From an uncultured Oscillospiraceae bacterium (GTDB lineage: Bacteria > Bacillota > Clostridia > Oscillospirales > Oscillospiraceae), in NCBI GenBank assembly GCA_947589545.1, contig CANQBA010000010.1, positions 1 through 64,000 of the forward strand: a stretch of 64,000 nt of DNA, written 5' to 3'. Shown piece by piece: positions 53,434 to 61,935 of this stretch. The stretch's first letter is position 1. Each line of letters begins with the position of its first letter. The notes beneath the pieces were generated by a model. That model had not been told where the DNA came from. It was given only the letters and a program-made list of their open reading frames with translations, and searched no databases. Made by a program: the position numbers and the translations under genes.

Positions 53434-53888
53434 AGCTGTTGAAAAACCCATATATCAACGCCGCCGTCATTGCTGTCCTATCTGTTTTTTACGCGCTGGT
53501 GCTGATCGTAACAAGCGGACATCTTGAATTTCAACGCGTTCTCGGCCATGGAAAGACTTTAAACAGTCCCTTTTGGAACGGCTGGTCTGCCTTTGTTCGG
53601 CAAGGGAATCTCAAATATGTGGGCTATGGGTTTATTGCCGCCGCGATCTGCATATTTTTGCTGTCGCTTGTTCGGAAAAAGCGCTATGACGAATATCAGG
53701 CGGGGATCATAGCCACAGGTTTAATTGTAACAGGTGCCGCTCTCCTGCTCCTGTTTCCCACGGCTCTTTTGCTCATCATGAGCGACCCCAACTACGCCGT
53801 TGAGGCGCTGATATTTCTTGTGGTCGTTCATTGGTCTGTTTTCTTATTTGTCAGCCTGATCTGTTCAATCAAATGGTGCCGGGCGTAA
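53430..53888 (+). CDS. Small four-helix membrane protein
   Basis: A 152-residue protein with four membrane segments (about residues 8-28, 55-75, 90-115 and 122-145) and no recognised motif. It is translationally coupled to the XRE gene. Codon use is less GC-rich than the chromosomal average of the window. Proteins of this kind beside XRE regulators resemble the DUF-type membrane partners of YozG-like factors; function is unknown. Confidence 0.75.
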   Translation: MKLLKNPYINAAVIAVLSVFYALVLIVTSGHLEFQRVLGHGKTLNSPFWNGWSAFVRQGNLKYVGYGFIAAAICIFLLSLVRKKRYDEYQAGIIATGLIVTGAALLLLFPTALLLIMSDPNYAVEALIFLVVVHWSVFLFVSLICSIKWCRA

Positions 53889-53901
53889 AGAAGGCAAGAA
53901 G

Positions 53902-53925
53902 AAAACCCCGGTCAACAGGCCGGGG
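53902..53925 (-). terminator. Terminator of the ACT-PFL operon
   Basis: CCGGCCTG-type hairpin: CCCCGG (53906-53911) pairs with CCGGGG (53920-53925), and on the minus strand TTTTC follows. Confidence 0.65.
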
Positions 53926-53938
53926 TCAAGGGGAAGAC

Positions 53939-55288
53939 TCAGTTTTTCAGGGAGTTGACGGGGGCGGGGATGCGGCCGCCGCGGCGGATGAACACGGCGG
54001 GGGAGGCGGGGTTGACAGCCATGACGGGGGCGCGGCCCAGAAGGCCGCCGAAGTCCACGACATCACCCACGGTCTTCCCCGGCACGGGGATGACCCTGAC
54101 GGCGGTGGTCTTCTGATTGATCATGCCGATGGCCGCCTCGTCGGCGATGATGGCGGAGATAGTCTCCGCCGTGGTGTCGCCGGGGAGGGCGATCATGTCC
54201 AGGCCCACGGAGCAGACGCAGGTCATGGCCTCCAGCTTCTCGATGGTCAGCCGGCCCGCCGACGCGGCCCGGATCATGCCGGCGTCCTCGGAGACGGGGA
54301 TAAAGGCGCCGGACAGGCCGCCCACGTTGGAGGAGGCCATGACGCCGCCCTTTTTCACCGCGTCGTTGAGCATGGCCAGGGCCGCCGTGGTGCCGGGGGC
54401 GCCCACGCTCTCCAGACCCAGCTCCTCCAGGATATCCGCCACGGAATCCCCCACGGCGGGGGTGGGGGCCAGGCTCAGATCCACGATGCCGAAGGGGACG
54501 CCCAGCCGGCTGCTGGCCTCCTGGGCCACCAGCTCGCCCATGCGCGTCACCCGGAAGGCCGTCTTTTTGATGACCTCCGCCGCCACGTCCAAAGGCTGGC
54601 CGGCACATTCTTTCAGGGCGGAGTGGACGACGCCGGGGCCGGACACGCCCACGTTGATGACGCACTCCGGCTCCCCTACGCCGTGGAAGGCCCCGGCCAT
54701 AAAGGGGTTGTCCTCCACCGCGTTGCAGAAGACCACCAGCTTGGCGCAGCCCAGGCCCTGGCTTAACGCGGCTGTCCTTTGGACGGTCTTGCCCATCAGG
54801 GCCACGGCGTCCATATTGATGCCGGCCCGGGTGGAGCCCACGTTGACGCTGGAGCAGACACGCTCGGTGACGGTCAGGGCCTCCGGGATGGCGCGGATCA
54901 GCTTCCGATCCCCCTGGGTGAAGCCCTTCTGCACCAGGGCGGAGAAGCCGCCGATGAAGTTGACCCCCACGGTTTTGGCGGCCCGATCCAGCGTCCTGGC
55001 GAAGGGAACGTAGTCCTCCGTCTCGCACGCCTCGCAGGCGATGGCGATGGGCGTCACGGAGACGCGCTTGTTGACGATGGGGATGCCGAACTCCCGCTCG
55101 ATGTCCTCGCCGGTCTTCACCAGCTTTTCGGCGCGGCGGGTGATCTTGTCGTATATCTTGTCACAGCACACCTTCACATCCGGGTGGCCGCAGTCCCGCA
55201 GGGAGACGCCCATGGTGATGGTGCGGATGTCCAGATGCTGCTGGCTGATCATCTCGATAGTCTCGAGGATCTCGTTTGTCGTTATCAT
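53939..55288 (-). CDS. PFL-family protein (DUF711/UPF0210)
   Basis: A 449-residue protein of the DUF711 family, which is distantly related to glycyl-radical (PFL-like) barrels but lacks a glycyl loop. Landmarks are [15 protein letters not shown] near the start, [18 protein letters not shown], and [11 protein letters not shown] near the end. The reaction is unknown. It lies nine bases downstream of the ACT-domain gene, the conserved UPF0237-UPF0210 pairing in Firmicutes and archaea. Start chosen at ATG 55288. Confidence 0.92.
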   Translation of the reverse strand: MITTNEILETIEMISQQHLDIRTITMGVSLRDCGHPDVKVCCDKIYDKITRRAEKLVKTGEDIEREFGIPIVNKRVSVTPIAIACEACETEDYVPFARTLDRAAKTVGVNFIGGFSALVQKGFTQGDRKLIRAIPEALTVTERVCSSVNVGSTRAGINMDAVALMGKTVQRTAALSQGLGCAKLVVFCNAVEDNPFMAGAFHGVGEPECVINVGVSGPGVVHSALKECAGQPLDVAAEVIKKTAFRVTRMGELVAQEASSRLGVPFGIVDLSLAPTPAVGDSVADILEELGLESVGAPGTTAALAMLNDAVKKGGVMASSNVGGLSGAFIPVSEDAGMIRAASAGRLTIEKLEAMTCVCSVGLDMIALPGDTTAETISAIIADEAAIGMINQKTTAVRVIPVPGKTVGDVVDFGGLLGRAPVMAVNPASPAVFIRRGGRIPAPVNSLKN

Positions 55289-55297
55289 GGCGGCACC

Positions 55298-55567
55298 TCA
55301 GATCCTGTGCATGGCTTCGAAGATATCTTCCCGCTGGATCCTGATGTCCAGGCCGTGCTCCTGGCCGTCCTTCCTGAGGATGTCCGCCAGGGTGGAAAAA
55401 TTCACCATACAGCCGGTGATGTCCACCAGCATGATCATGGTGAAATACTCCCGCATGACGGTCTGGCTGATGTCCAGTACGTTGACGCCGTTCTGGGCCA
55501 GAAGGGTGCAGACGTTGGCGATGATGCCTATGGCGTCCCGGCCGATGACGGTGACGATGGCTTTCAT
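55298..55567 (-). CDS. ACT-domain protein (UPF0237)
   Basis: An 89-residue protein with one ACT domain (KAIVTVIGRDAIGIIANVCTLL, then VNVLDISQTVMREYFTMIML), matching UPF0237. ACT domains bind amino acids and regulate partners. It is invariably next to a DUF711 gene, as here, so it likely regulates that protein. A good ribosome site lies before ATG 55567. Confidence 0.92.
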   Translation of the reverse strand: MKAIVTVIGRDAIGIIANVCTLLAQNGVNVLDISQTVMREYFTMIMLVDITGCMVNFSTLADILRKDGQEHGLDIRIQREDIFEAMHRI

Positions 55568-55593
55568 AGATGACGTTCCTCCTTAACCTTTTT

Positions 55594-55655
55594 GACAGAA
55601 TTTAAACATTTTTTCCGGCGGCATGCGCGTCGGAAAAAGCCCGCCAGGGCTTTTT
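55594..55655 (-). repeat. Partial copy of the structured repeat, plus terminator hairpin
   Basis: TTGACAGAATTTAAAC followed by a hairpin TTTTTCCG (55610-55617) with CGGAAAAA (55631-55638) matches the end of the 165-bp element including its GCATGCGCGTCGG core. AAAAAGCCC and GGGCTTTTT (55634-55655) then form a hairpin that can end the yfbR transcript. Confidence 0.6.
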
Positions 55656-55664
55656 CCACCAGTT

Positions 55665-56240
55665 TTATACGCTGATCTCGTCGATGGTCTTTTCAAAGGC
55701 GTCCATGAAGTTGTCCAGAAAATAGTCCACCTCGGGCATGTGCATGGCCCGGAGCTTCAAAAGCGTGGACGAGGCGGCGGATTTGAACTCCAGGTTGCCG
55801 GTTTTCAGCTCCTCCACGCATTTTATGTAGGCGGAGAGCTTGTCGGCGGCCTTGACAATGTCCCGGACACCCCCCTCGTCCCCCAGGAGCGCGTCGTACT
55901 CCGGCCGCATGGCGGCGGGCAGACCGTCCAGCAGCTTGCGGATGGCGCCGGCCTCCACCCGCCTGTAGGCGGCCTGCATGTCCGGGTCGTGGTATTTGAC
56001 CGGGGTGGGCATGTCGCCGGTGAAGATCTCCGGCGCGTCGTGAAAAAGCGCCGCGGCGGCGCATCTGTCCGGGGAGCAGGGGACGCCCAGGATATCCCGG
56101 CGGATCACCGCCAGGGCGTGGGCCAGCACCGCCACCATGTGGCTGTGCTCCATGACGTTCTCCCGGTCGGCGTTGCGCATCAGCGCCCAGCGGTCGATGT
56201 TCTTCATCCGGGAGATCAGGGCGAAAAAGGCATAGCTCAT
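55665..56240 (-). CDS. yfbR: YfbR-like HD-domain 5'-nucleotidase
   Basis: A 191-residue HD hydrolase resembling YfbR, which removes phosphate from deoxynucleoside 5'-monophosphates. Metal-binding residues are in MEHSHMVAVLAHALA and ALFHDAPEIFTGDMPTPVKY, with the D in KAADKLSAYIKC. The RWALMRN start matches the family. It follows mnmA by six bases in the same direction. Confidence 0.9.
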   Translation of the reverse strand: MSYAFFALISRMKNIDRWALMRNADRENVMEHSHMVAVLAHALAVIRRDILGVPCSPDRCAAAALFHDAPEIFTGDMPTPVKYHDPDMQAAYRRVEAGAIRKLLDGLPAAMRPEYDALLGDEGGVRDIVKAADKLSAYIKCVEELKTGNLEFKSAASSTLLKLRAMHMPEVDYFLDNFMDAFEKTIDEISV

Positions 56241-56246
56241 TATTTA

Positions 56247-57326
56247 TCACACTTCCTCTAATACCGTGTCTATTGTCCCGCTCCCCAGCACCCGCTCCCC
56301 CTGGTAGAGGACGGCGGCCTGACCGGGGGTCATGGCCCGCTGGGGCTCGTCGAAATGAAGGCGTATGCCGCCGGGACAGCTTTGAACCTCGCAGGGCTGC
56401 TCCGCCTGCCGGTAGCGGGTTTTGGCGGCGCATCTCACAGGCAGGGCGCCGGGCCGCTCGATCCAGTTAAAGTCCGTGACCAGGCAGGAGCGGGCGTACA
56501 GCCCCTCGGCGAAGGAGACGGTGACGGTGTTCTTTTCCATATCCTTGTTTTTCACGTAGAGGGGCCTCTCGGCGGCGATGCCCAGGCCCCGGCGCTGGCC
56601 CACGGTGTAGCCGGCGGCGCCCCGGTGTTCGCCCAAAATGCGGCCCGCCTCGTCCAGAAGCGGCCCCGAGCGGCTTTTTTGACCGGTATATCGCTCTAAA
56701 AACGCCAGATAGTCCCCGCCGGGGACAAAGCAGATATCCTGACTGTCCTTCTTCCGGGCGTTGAGAAAGCCCTGGCGTCCGGCGATGGCCCGCACCTCCT
56801 CCTTGGTGAGCTCCCCCAGGGGAAAGAGGGCGTGAGAGAGCTGCTCCGGGGTGAGGCAGGCCAGCACATAGCTTTGATCCTTGGATAGGTCGGCGGCCTT
56901 GAAAAGCGCCGGGCCGGCCTGTGTCTCCGCCAGCCGAACGTAGTGGCCGGTGGCGACGCGGTCACAGCCGATCCGGCGGGCGTAGTCTATAAGACAGGAG
57001 AATTTGATATAGCGGTTGCAGTCCACACAGGGGTTGGGCGTCCGGCCGCGGGCGTACTCGGCGGCGAACTTGTCGATGACCCGCGCCCGGAATTCCCCGG
57101 ACAGATCCAGGGTCACATGGGGGATATCCAGCCGCGCGCAGACGGAGGCGGCGTCCTGCACGTCGTCCACGCTGCAGCAGGTGCTCTCCCCCTTAATACC
57201 CAGCAGGGCATTGTCGAAGAGCCGCATGGTGACGCCCACGCAGTCACAGCCCCGGCTTTTCAGCAGGAAGGCGGCCACGGAGGAGTCCACCCCGCCGCTC
57301 ATGGCCACTAAAACCCGGGGCTTCAT
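56247..57326 (-). CDS. mnmA: tRNA-specific 2-thiouridylase
   Basis: A 359-residue enzyme that thiolates U34 of tRNAs for Glu, Gln and Lys. The PP-loop is AMSGGVDSSVAAFLL; the two catalytic cysteines lie in NPCVDCNRYIKF and DICFVPGGDY; the C-terminal beta-barrel includes the GLGIAAERPLYV region. It needs sulfur from a cysteine desulfurase. The start overlaps the HD-domain gene by four bases. Its presence beside an Rrf2 regulator links it to sulfur metabolism. Confidence 0.96.
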   Translation of the reverse strand: MKPRVLVAMSGGVDSSVAAFLLKSRGCDCVGVTMRLFDNALLGIKGESTCCSVDDVQDAASVCARLDIPHVTLDLSGEFRARVIDKFAAEYARGRTPNPCVDCNRYIKFSCLIDYARRIGCDRVATGHYVRLAETQAGPALFKAADLSKDQSYVLACLTPEQLSHALFPLGELTKEEVRAIAGRQGFLNARKKDSQDICFVPGGDYLAFLERYTGQKSRSGPLLDEAGRILGEHRGAAGYTVGQRRGLGIAAERPLYVKNKDMEKNTVTVSFAEGLYARSCLVTDFNWIERPGALPVRCAAKTRYRQAEQPCEVQSCPGGIRLHFDEPQRAMTPGQAAVLYQGERVLGSGTIDTVLEEV

Positions 57327-57880
57327 GCCACGTTGGGGCTCTCCCGCATGGCGAGGATCGTTTTTTCCATGAGCTCGTCCAGCGTCCAGCCCAGCGCCTC
57401 AGCCCCCCGGGCGATGACCTCCCGGTCGCACCCGGCGGCGAATTTCTTATCCTTGAATTTCTTCTTCACGGACTTGACCTCCAGGTCGTCCACACTTTTG
57501 GAGGGGCGCATGATGGCCGCGGCGCCGATGAGGCCCGTCAGCTCGTCGGCGGCGAAAAGCACCTTCTCCATCATATGCTCCGGCTTTACGTCCGAGCAGA
57601 TGCCGTAGCCGTGGGAGACTACCGAGCGGATGATAGACTCGTCCACGCCGTTTTCCCGCAGGAGCTCCGGGGCCTTTTGGCAGTGCTCCTGGGGGTAGAG
57701 CTCAAAATCCACGTCGTGGAGGAGCCCCACGGCCTTCCAGTAGTCAGCCTCGGCCTCAAAGCCCAGGTTTTTGGCGTACCAGGCCATCACGTCGCCCACG
57801 ATCCGGGCGTGGGTCAGGTGGAATTCGCCCTGGTTATATTTTTTTGTGATCTCATAAGCTTCCTCGGGGGTGGGGATCAT
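57323..57880 (-). CDS. HD-domain hydrolase
   Basis: A 185-residue HD-superfamily protein. Metal-binding motifs are LTHARIVGDVM, GLLHDVDFEL and VVSHGYG; a long helical tail follows. This resembles the HDIG-type hydrolases found singly in clostridial genomes, whose substrates are unknown. The frame opens much further upstream, but the ATG at 57880 has AAGGAGG and the upstream frame lies inside the PAP2 gene. It overlaps both neighbours by four bases. Confidence 0.85.
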   Translation of the reverse strand: MIPTPEEAYEITKKYNQGEFHLTHARIVGDVMAWYAKNLGFEAEADYWKAVGLLHDVDFELYPQEHCQKAPELLRENGVDESIIRSVVSHGYGICSDVKPEHMMEKVLFAADELTGLIGAAAIMRPSKSVDDLEVKSVKKKFKDKKFAAGCDREVIARGAEALGWTLDELMEKTILAMRESPNVA

Positions 57881-58425
57881 TCCGTTTTCCTCCTTTTTTG
57901 CAGATACGCGGTGATTTTTCTGACGATCAGCGCGGCCAGGAACCCGAAGAGGATCCCCAGCAGTGCGCCGCAGAGCACGTCGGTGGGGTAGTGGACATAG
58001 AGGTAGAGGCGCGAAAGACCGATGATCACCGCCAACACCCCCGCGGGTATCCACCAGCGGCATTTGCTGAAATAGAGCGCCCCCACAAAGGAGAAGGACG
58101 CCGCCGCGTGGCCCGAGGGGAAGGAGTATTCGCCGGGCTTGGGCACTAAAAGCTGGATATCGGGATTCACCACATAGGGCCGCGTTCGCGCCGCCAGGTT
58201 CTTGATGAGCCCGTTGACCAGGGCCACGTCGATGAGAAGCGCCACCGCGCAGGTGAGGCCCAGCTTGCGGGTTTTGGGGAAGATAAGCAGGGCCAGGGTC
58301 AGGACGATCCAGAAGATGCCGGCGTCCCCCAGCTTTGTGATCAGCGGGAAAAACGCGTCGCCAAAGCCGGTGCGGAGCGTCTGAATCCAGTCCAGGATAC
58401 CGATCTCATAAAGGTTCAGAGCCAT
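57877..58425 (-). CDS. PAP2-family phosphatase
   Basis: A 182-residue membrane phosphatase with the three PAP2 motifs: KNLAARTRPYV, PSGHAAA and SRLYLYVHYPTDV. About five membrane segments are present. Such enzymes remove phosphates from phosphatidic acid, undecaprenyl pyrophosphate or related lipids; the exact substrate cannot be told. The first ~20 residues match the IGILDWIQTLRT-type start common in Firmicutes members. It lies 41 bp after the Rrf2 gene. Confidence 0.9.
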   Translation of the reverse strand: MALNLYEIGILDWIQTLRTGFGDAFFPLITKLGDAGIFWIVLTLALLIFPKTRKLGLTCAVALLIDVALVNGLIKNLAARTRPYVVNPDIQLLVPKPGEYSFPSGHAAASFSFVGALYFSKCRWWIPAGVLAVIIGLSRLYLYVHYPTDVLCGALLGILFGFLAALIVRKITAYLQKRRKTE

Positions 58426-58466
58426 GAAAAGACCTCTTTCTTAATGGGATTTATGGGGCTTGGCGG

Positions 58467-58901
58467 TCAGATGACATAGTTATCGCCCGCCTGGGCCGGT
58501 GCCATCAGGTCGGCCACGGTGACGGAATTGAGATAGCCGGTCAGCACGTCGTTGAGGCCCTTCCAGAGCTTCAGCGTCCGGCACTCCCCGGCCCGGGGAC
58601 AGACGGCGGCGCCCTCCTCCAGGCACGCCACCGGGGCCAGGGAATCCTCCGTCAGGCGCAGGATCTCCCCTACGGTGTAGCCGGAGGGCTCGCGGGTCAG
58701 CTTATATCCGCCGCCCTTGCCCCGCAGTCCCGTCAGGAGCCGGGCCCGCACCAGCGTCTTTAAGATGCTCTCCAGGTATTTTTCGGAGATCCCCTGCCGT
58801 TGGGCGATCTCCTTCAGCGGGATGTACCCGTCCCGCCGGTGCTCCGCCATATCGACCATGACCCGCAGGGCGTAGCGCCCCTTGGTGGAGACGACAGCCA
58901 T
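58467..58901 (-). CDS. Rrf2-family regulator (CymR/IscR-like)
   Basis: A 144-residue winged-helix regulator (STKGRYALRVMVDMAEHRRD, ISEKYLESILKTL, GLRGKGGGYKLTR). Three cysteines, C93, C101 and C107, lie in the position of the IscR/NsrR cluster ligands, so it may hold an iron-sulfur cluster, unlike the cysteine-free CymR of B. subtilis. It is divergent from cysK, with a palindrome in the shared region, and precedes mnmA, so it likely controls sulfur use. ATG at 58901 has GGAGGGGG. Confidence 0.88.
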   Translation of the reverse strand: MAVVSTKGRYALRVMVDMAEHRRDGYIPLKEIAQRQGISEKYLESILKTLVRARLLTGLRGKGGGYKLTREPSGYTVGEILRLTEDSLAPVACLEEGAAVCPRAGECRTLKLWKGLNDVLTGYLNSVTVADLMAPAQAGDNYVI

Positions 58902-58931
58902 AAAATCACCCCCTCCGCGCGCGTGTACCCC

Positions 58932-58960
58932 ATTATACAACGGGGTTAATGGTTTTTCAA
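58932..58960 (-). promoter_or_regulatory. Sigma-A promoter of the Rrf2 gene
   Basis: On the minus strand TTGAAA (58955-58960), 17 bp and TATAAT (58932-58937). Confidence 0.7.
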
Positions 58961-58983
58961 TCAAAATTTCTTGAAAAGACCTC

Positions 58984-59012
58984 TTGACAAAAGGCGGCGG
59001 AGGGGGTATAAT
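58984..59012 (+). promoter_or_regulatory. Sigma-A promoter of cysK
   Basis: TTGACA (58984-58989), 17 bp and TATAAT (59007-59012): both boxes are perfect consensus. Confidence 0.85.
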
Positions 59013-59020
59013 CCCGTTAA

Positions 59021-59039
59021 ACCTATTGGAAAAGTAGGT
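59021..59039. promoter_or_regulatory. Candidate Rrf2 operator at cysK
   Basis: ACCTA and TAGGT flank nine bases just past the cysK -10 box, a site where a bound repressor would block transcription. Dyads of this general shape are bound by Rrf2 regulators; the link to the adjacent regulator is inferred. Confidence 0.5.
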
Positions 59040-59085
59040 AATTTGTCCGCGCCTAGCTGCGCGTCCGTTTCAGGAGGTCATGAAT

Positions 59086-60015
59086 ATGTCCAAAATATAC
59101 GCCTCCGCCGACCAGCTGATCGGCGGCACCCCGCTGCTGGAGCTTTCCAACATCGAAAAGAAGCTTGACCTGAAGGCGAGACTTCTGGCAAAGCTTGAAT
59201 ATTTCAACCCCGCCGGCTCCGTGAAGGATCGGATCGCCAAGGCCATGATCGACGAGGCGGAGAAGAGCGGCGCGCTGAAGCCCGGCTCCGTCATCATCGA
59301 GCCCACCTCCGGCAACACCGGCATCGGCCTTGCCTCCGTGGCGGCGGCCAGGGGCTACCGGATCATCATCGTCATGCCCGAAACCATGAGCGTGGAGCGG
59401 CGGCAGCTGATGCGGGCCTACGGGGCCGAGCTGGTGCTGACCGAGGGGGCCAAGGGCATGAAGGGGGCCATCGCCAGGGCCGACGAGCTAGCCAAAGAAA
59501 TTCCCAACAGCTTTATCCCCGGCCAGTTCGTGAACCCCGCCAACCCCGCCGCCCACCGGGCCTCCACCGGCCCCGAGATCTGGGCGGACACCGACGGGCA
59601 GGTGGACGTCTTTGTGGCCGGCGTGGGTACAGGCGGCACCATCACCGGCGTGGGGGAATATCTCAAGGAGAAAAAGCCCTCGGTCAAGGTGGTGGCCGTG
59701 GAGCCGGACACCTCCCCGGTGCTCTCCGGCGGCGCGGCGGGCTCCCACAAGATCCAGGGCATCGGCGCGGGCTTCGTGCCGGAGGTGCTGAACACGAAGG
59801 TCTACGATGAGATCGTGCCGGTCAGCGCCGCCGACGCCTTCGAGGCTGGCCGGCTTCTGGGCAGGAGCGAGGGCGTCCTGACGGGCATCTCCTCCGGCGC
59901 GGCCCTCCATGCCGCCATCCGGGAGGCCAAAAAGCCGGAAAACGCCGGCAGGACCGTGGTGGTCCTCCTGCCGGATACCGGCGACCGGTACCTCTCTACG
60001 GAGCTTTTCGCGTAA
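59086..60015 (+). CDS. cysK: Cysteine synthase (O-acetylserine sulfhydrylase)
   Basis: A 309-residue PLP enzyme that makes cysteine from O-acetylserine and sulfide. The PLP lysine is in [11 protein letters not shown], followed by the phosphate loop [10 protein letters not shown] and the GTGGTITG loop. Length and motifs match CysK. Of two ATGs after the AGGAGG site, the second (59086) has normal spacing. A strong terminator lies 25 bp downstream. Regulation by the divergent Rrf2 gene is likely. Confidence 0.96.
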   Translation: MSKIYASADQLIGGTPLLELSNIEKKLDLKARLLAKLEYFNPAGSVKDRIAKAMIDEAEKSGALKPGSVIIEPTSGNTGIGLASVAAARGYRIIIVMPETMSVERRQLMRAYGAELVLTEGAKGMKGAIARADELAKEIPNSFIPGQFVNPANPAAHRASTGPEIWADTDGQVDVFVAGVGTGGTITGVGEYLKEKKPSVKVVAVEPDTSPVLSGGAAGSHKIQGIGAGFVPEVLNTKVYDEIVPVSAADAFEAGRLLGRSEGVLTGISSGAALHAAIREAKKPENAGRTVVVLLPDTGDRYLSTELFA

Positions 60016-60039
60016 AAAACCGCGTGATTTTTAAACAGC

Positions 60040-60072
60040 ACAGGGACGGGTCGGCTTTCGACCCGTCCCTGT
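60040..60072 (+). terminator. Terminator of cysK
   Basis: A 14-bp perfect stem (60040-60053 with 60059-60072), 5-nt loop and TTTGTTC tail. Confidence 0.9.
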
Positions 60073-60111
60073 TTGTTCACAGAAAATTAATTAAATTTAT
60101 AATATTTTTAC

Positions 60112-60140
60112 TTGACAAATAATCATCTCTGTGGTATAAT
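60112..60140 (+). promoter_or_regulatory. Perfect sigma-A promoter pointing antisense into sleB
   Basis: TTGACA (60112-60117), exactly 17 bp and TATAAT (60135-60140), preceded by an AT-rich UP-like stretch. Transcription would start near 60147 and run through the 3' end of the leftward sleB gene. No plus-strand gene lies downstream. Confidence 0.75.
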
Positions 60141-60161
60141 CCAAACTACAGCAGCCGGGAG

Positions 60162-60836
60162 CTATTTGCAGAACCGGTGCTTTCCGATGGTCAGCAGGTA
60201 GGGCCGCGACCAGATCCACCGGCTGGTGGCGGTGGCGGGATTGAAGTAGTAGATGGCGCCGCCGGAGGGATCCCAGCCGTTCAGGGCGTCCCGGGCGGCC
60301 CGGTAGGCGCTCTCCGCCACGGGCTTGTCGAACTGCCCGTCGTCCAGGCAGGAGAAGGCGCCCCGCTGGTAGATGACGCCGGACATGGTGGAGGGGAAGG
60401 AGGGGTGCTCCATGCGGTTTAAAACCACCGCCCCCACCGCCACCTGGCCGCTGTAGGGCTCGCCCCGGGCCTCGGCGGAGATGAGCCGTGCCAGCAGGTT
60501 TACGTCGGCGCTCCCCCCGGAGGAGCCGGACGCGCCGGAGGGCAGGCCGATAGCCGCCAGGGTGGCGGGGCCGGCCACCCCGTCGGGGGTGAGGCCGTTG
60601 GATTTCTGGAATTTTTTCACCGCCGCCTCGGTGCCGGAGCCGAAGATACCGTCCACGGCGCCGCTGTAATAGCCCCAATCGGACAGGCGCTGCTGGATCT
60701 TCTTCACCGTCTCCCCGGAGGAGCCGCGCCGCCAGCTCTCGGCATAGGCGTCCGGGGCGGTTCTGAGCACGCCGATCAGGGCGATATTCACGGCGAAAAC
60801 CGCCAGCAGGGCCGCGAAAAGCTTTCGTTTTTCCAT
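60162..60836 (-). CDS. sleB: Spore cortex-lytic enzyme SleB
   Basis: A 224-residue germination hydrolase that cleaves cortex peptidoglycan containing muramic-delta-lactam. It has a signal anchor (about 5-31), a peptidoglycan-binding domain with LQ...YY..VDG.FG..T (residues ~35-95; here IQQRLSDWGYYSGAVDGIFG) and a catalytic SleB/CwlJ domain from about 110 (LISAEARGEPYSGQVAVGAV with the key glutamate). Directly downstream of the ger operon, so the receptor and a cortex hydrolase lie together. Confidence 0.94.
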   Translation of the reverse strand: MEKRKLFAALLAVFAVNIALIGVLRTAPDAYAESWRRGSSGETVKKIQQRLSDWGYYSGAVDGIFGSGTEAAVKKFQKSNGLTPDGVAGPATLAAIGLPSGASGSSGGSADVNLLARLISAEARGEPYSGQVAVGAVVLNRMEHPSFPSTMSGVIYQRGAFSCLDDGQFDKPVAESAYRAARDALNGWDPSGGAIYYFNPATATSRWIWSRPYLLTIGKHRFCK

Positions 60837-60846
60837 AGCATTTCCC

Positions 60847-61935
60847 TCAGTATTTCTTTCGTATTTTTCCCACGGCCAGGGCCAGCGGGATCAGGATCAC
60901 CGTAAACGCCAGATTGATGGCGGGGATGAGAAAATCGGACCACTTGAGCAGGGCGAAAGCGTCCGGGGCGATGAGAAAGGCCGCCGCGCCGGAGAGGACA
61001 GCGCAGGGCAGGACGAAGAACGTCCGGCGCTTCACGCCCGTCACCGTTTTCCAGATCTCCGCCGCGATCATCAGCACGGAGGACAGGAAGATGAAGTCGG
61101 TGACGATCCAGACGGCCACCACCACGGCCTCCGCCCGCTCGATGACGCCGAAGACGCGGATGTTGCGGATCACCATGAAAAAGGCGTTTTCCATGGCGAC
61201 GGACAGGTTTGTCCCCAGCGTCCCCAGGGTGAAAAAGGTCACGCCGAAGGCCACGGCCAGGAGCAGCAGGAGCCAGGGAAAGCGGTTGGGCCGCTGTTCC
61301 CTGTCCCGCGCCACCCGGCCCCGGAGAAAAAGGAAGTAGCCGAAGGCCGCCGTCACGTTGAAGATGGGGACGGCCCCGTAGAGGATGTCCCGCCAGTCCC
61401 GGTATGTCACCGGGAGCAGGTTGGCCGGGGACACCTCCGGCGCGGCGGACAGCAGCACCACGGCGACGATGGCCAGCAGGAGGGGCATCAGCACCTCGGC
61501 GGTGCGGGCCAGGGACTTTGTGAGGCCGGCGGCGGTCAGGGCCGATGCCGCCAGGAGGACGATGACGAAGATGGGTGGGTTGCCGTTGGGATAGACGGTG
61601 GAGAGCAGCCGTTCGGCGGCGCTCCTGGCCAGAAATCCGCCGTAGAGGCCCAGCCACAGCGCCGTGACGATACCAAAAACGCGCCCGCCCACGGGGCCAA
61701 GCCCGCGCTCCGCGGCCTCCTGGAGGCCCATGCCCTCCGGGGCGTTTTTCAGGAGCAGGGTGTAAAGGCCCGTCAGCGCGGCCCCGGCGGCCAGGGCCGG
61801 GAGGGGGGAGAGCCAGGACGCCCGGCCCCCCAGCATCACCGCCGCCGTGGGGAGGACGCGGATCATGGGCGACAGGAGGCTCACAAAGATCAGCACCGTC
61901 AGTTGTCTTTCAGTGATTCCGTCAGTTTTTCCCAC
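60847..61935 (-). CDS. gerB: Spore germination permease GerB
   Basis: A 362-residue APC-superfamily germinant receptor subunit with about ten membrane segments, matching GerB proteins (TERQLTVLIFVSLLSPMIRV at the start; a GAVPIFNVTAAFGYFLFLRG middle). It senses small nutrients such as amino acids with GerA and GerC in the inner spore membrane. A GTG at 61935 follows AGGAGGGAG and gives a family-like N-terminus; it overlaps the gerC end by 37 bases. The ligand cannot be predicted. Confidence 0.9.
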   Translation of the reverse strand: MGKTDGITERQLTVLIFVSLLSPMIRVLPTAAVMLGGRASWLSPLPALAAGAALTGLYTLLLKNAPEGMGLQEAAERGLGPVGGRVFGIVTALWLGLYGGFLARSAAERLLSTVYPNGNPPIFVIVLLAASALTAAGLTKSLARTAEVLMPLLLAIVAVVLLSAAPEVSPANLLPVTYRDWRDILYGAVPIFNVTAAFGYFLFLRGRVARDREQRPNRFPWLLLLLAVAFGVTFFTLGTLGTNLSVAMENAFFMVIRNIRVFGVIERAEAVVVAVWIVTDFIFLSSVLMIAAEIWKTVTGVKRRTFFVLPCAVLSGAAAFLIAPDAFALLKWSDFLIPAINLAFTVILIPLALAVGKIRKKY

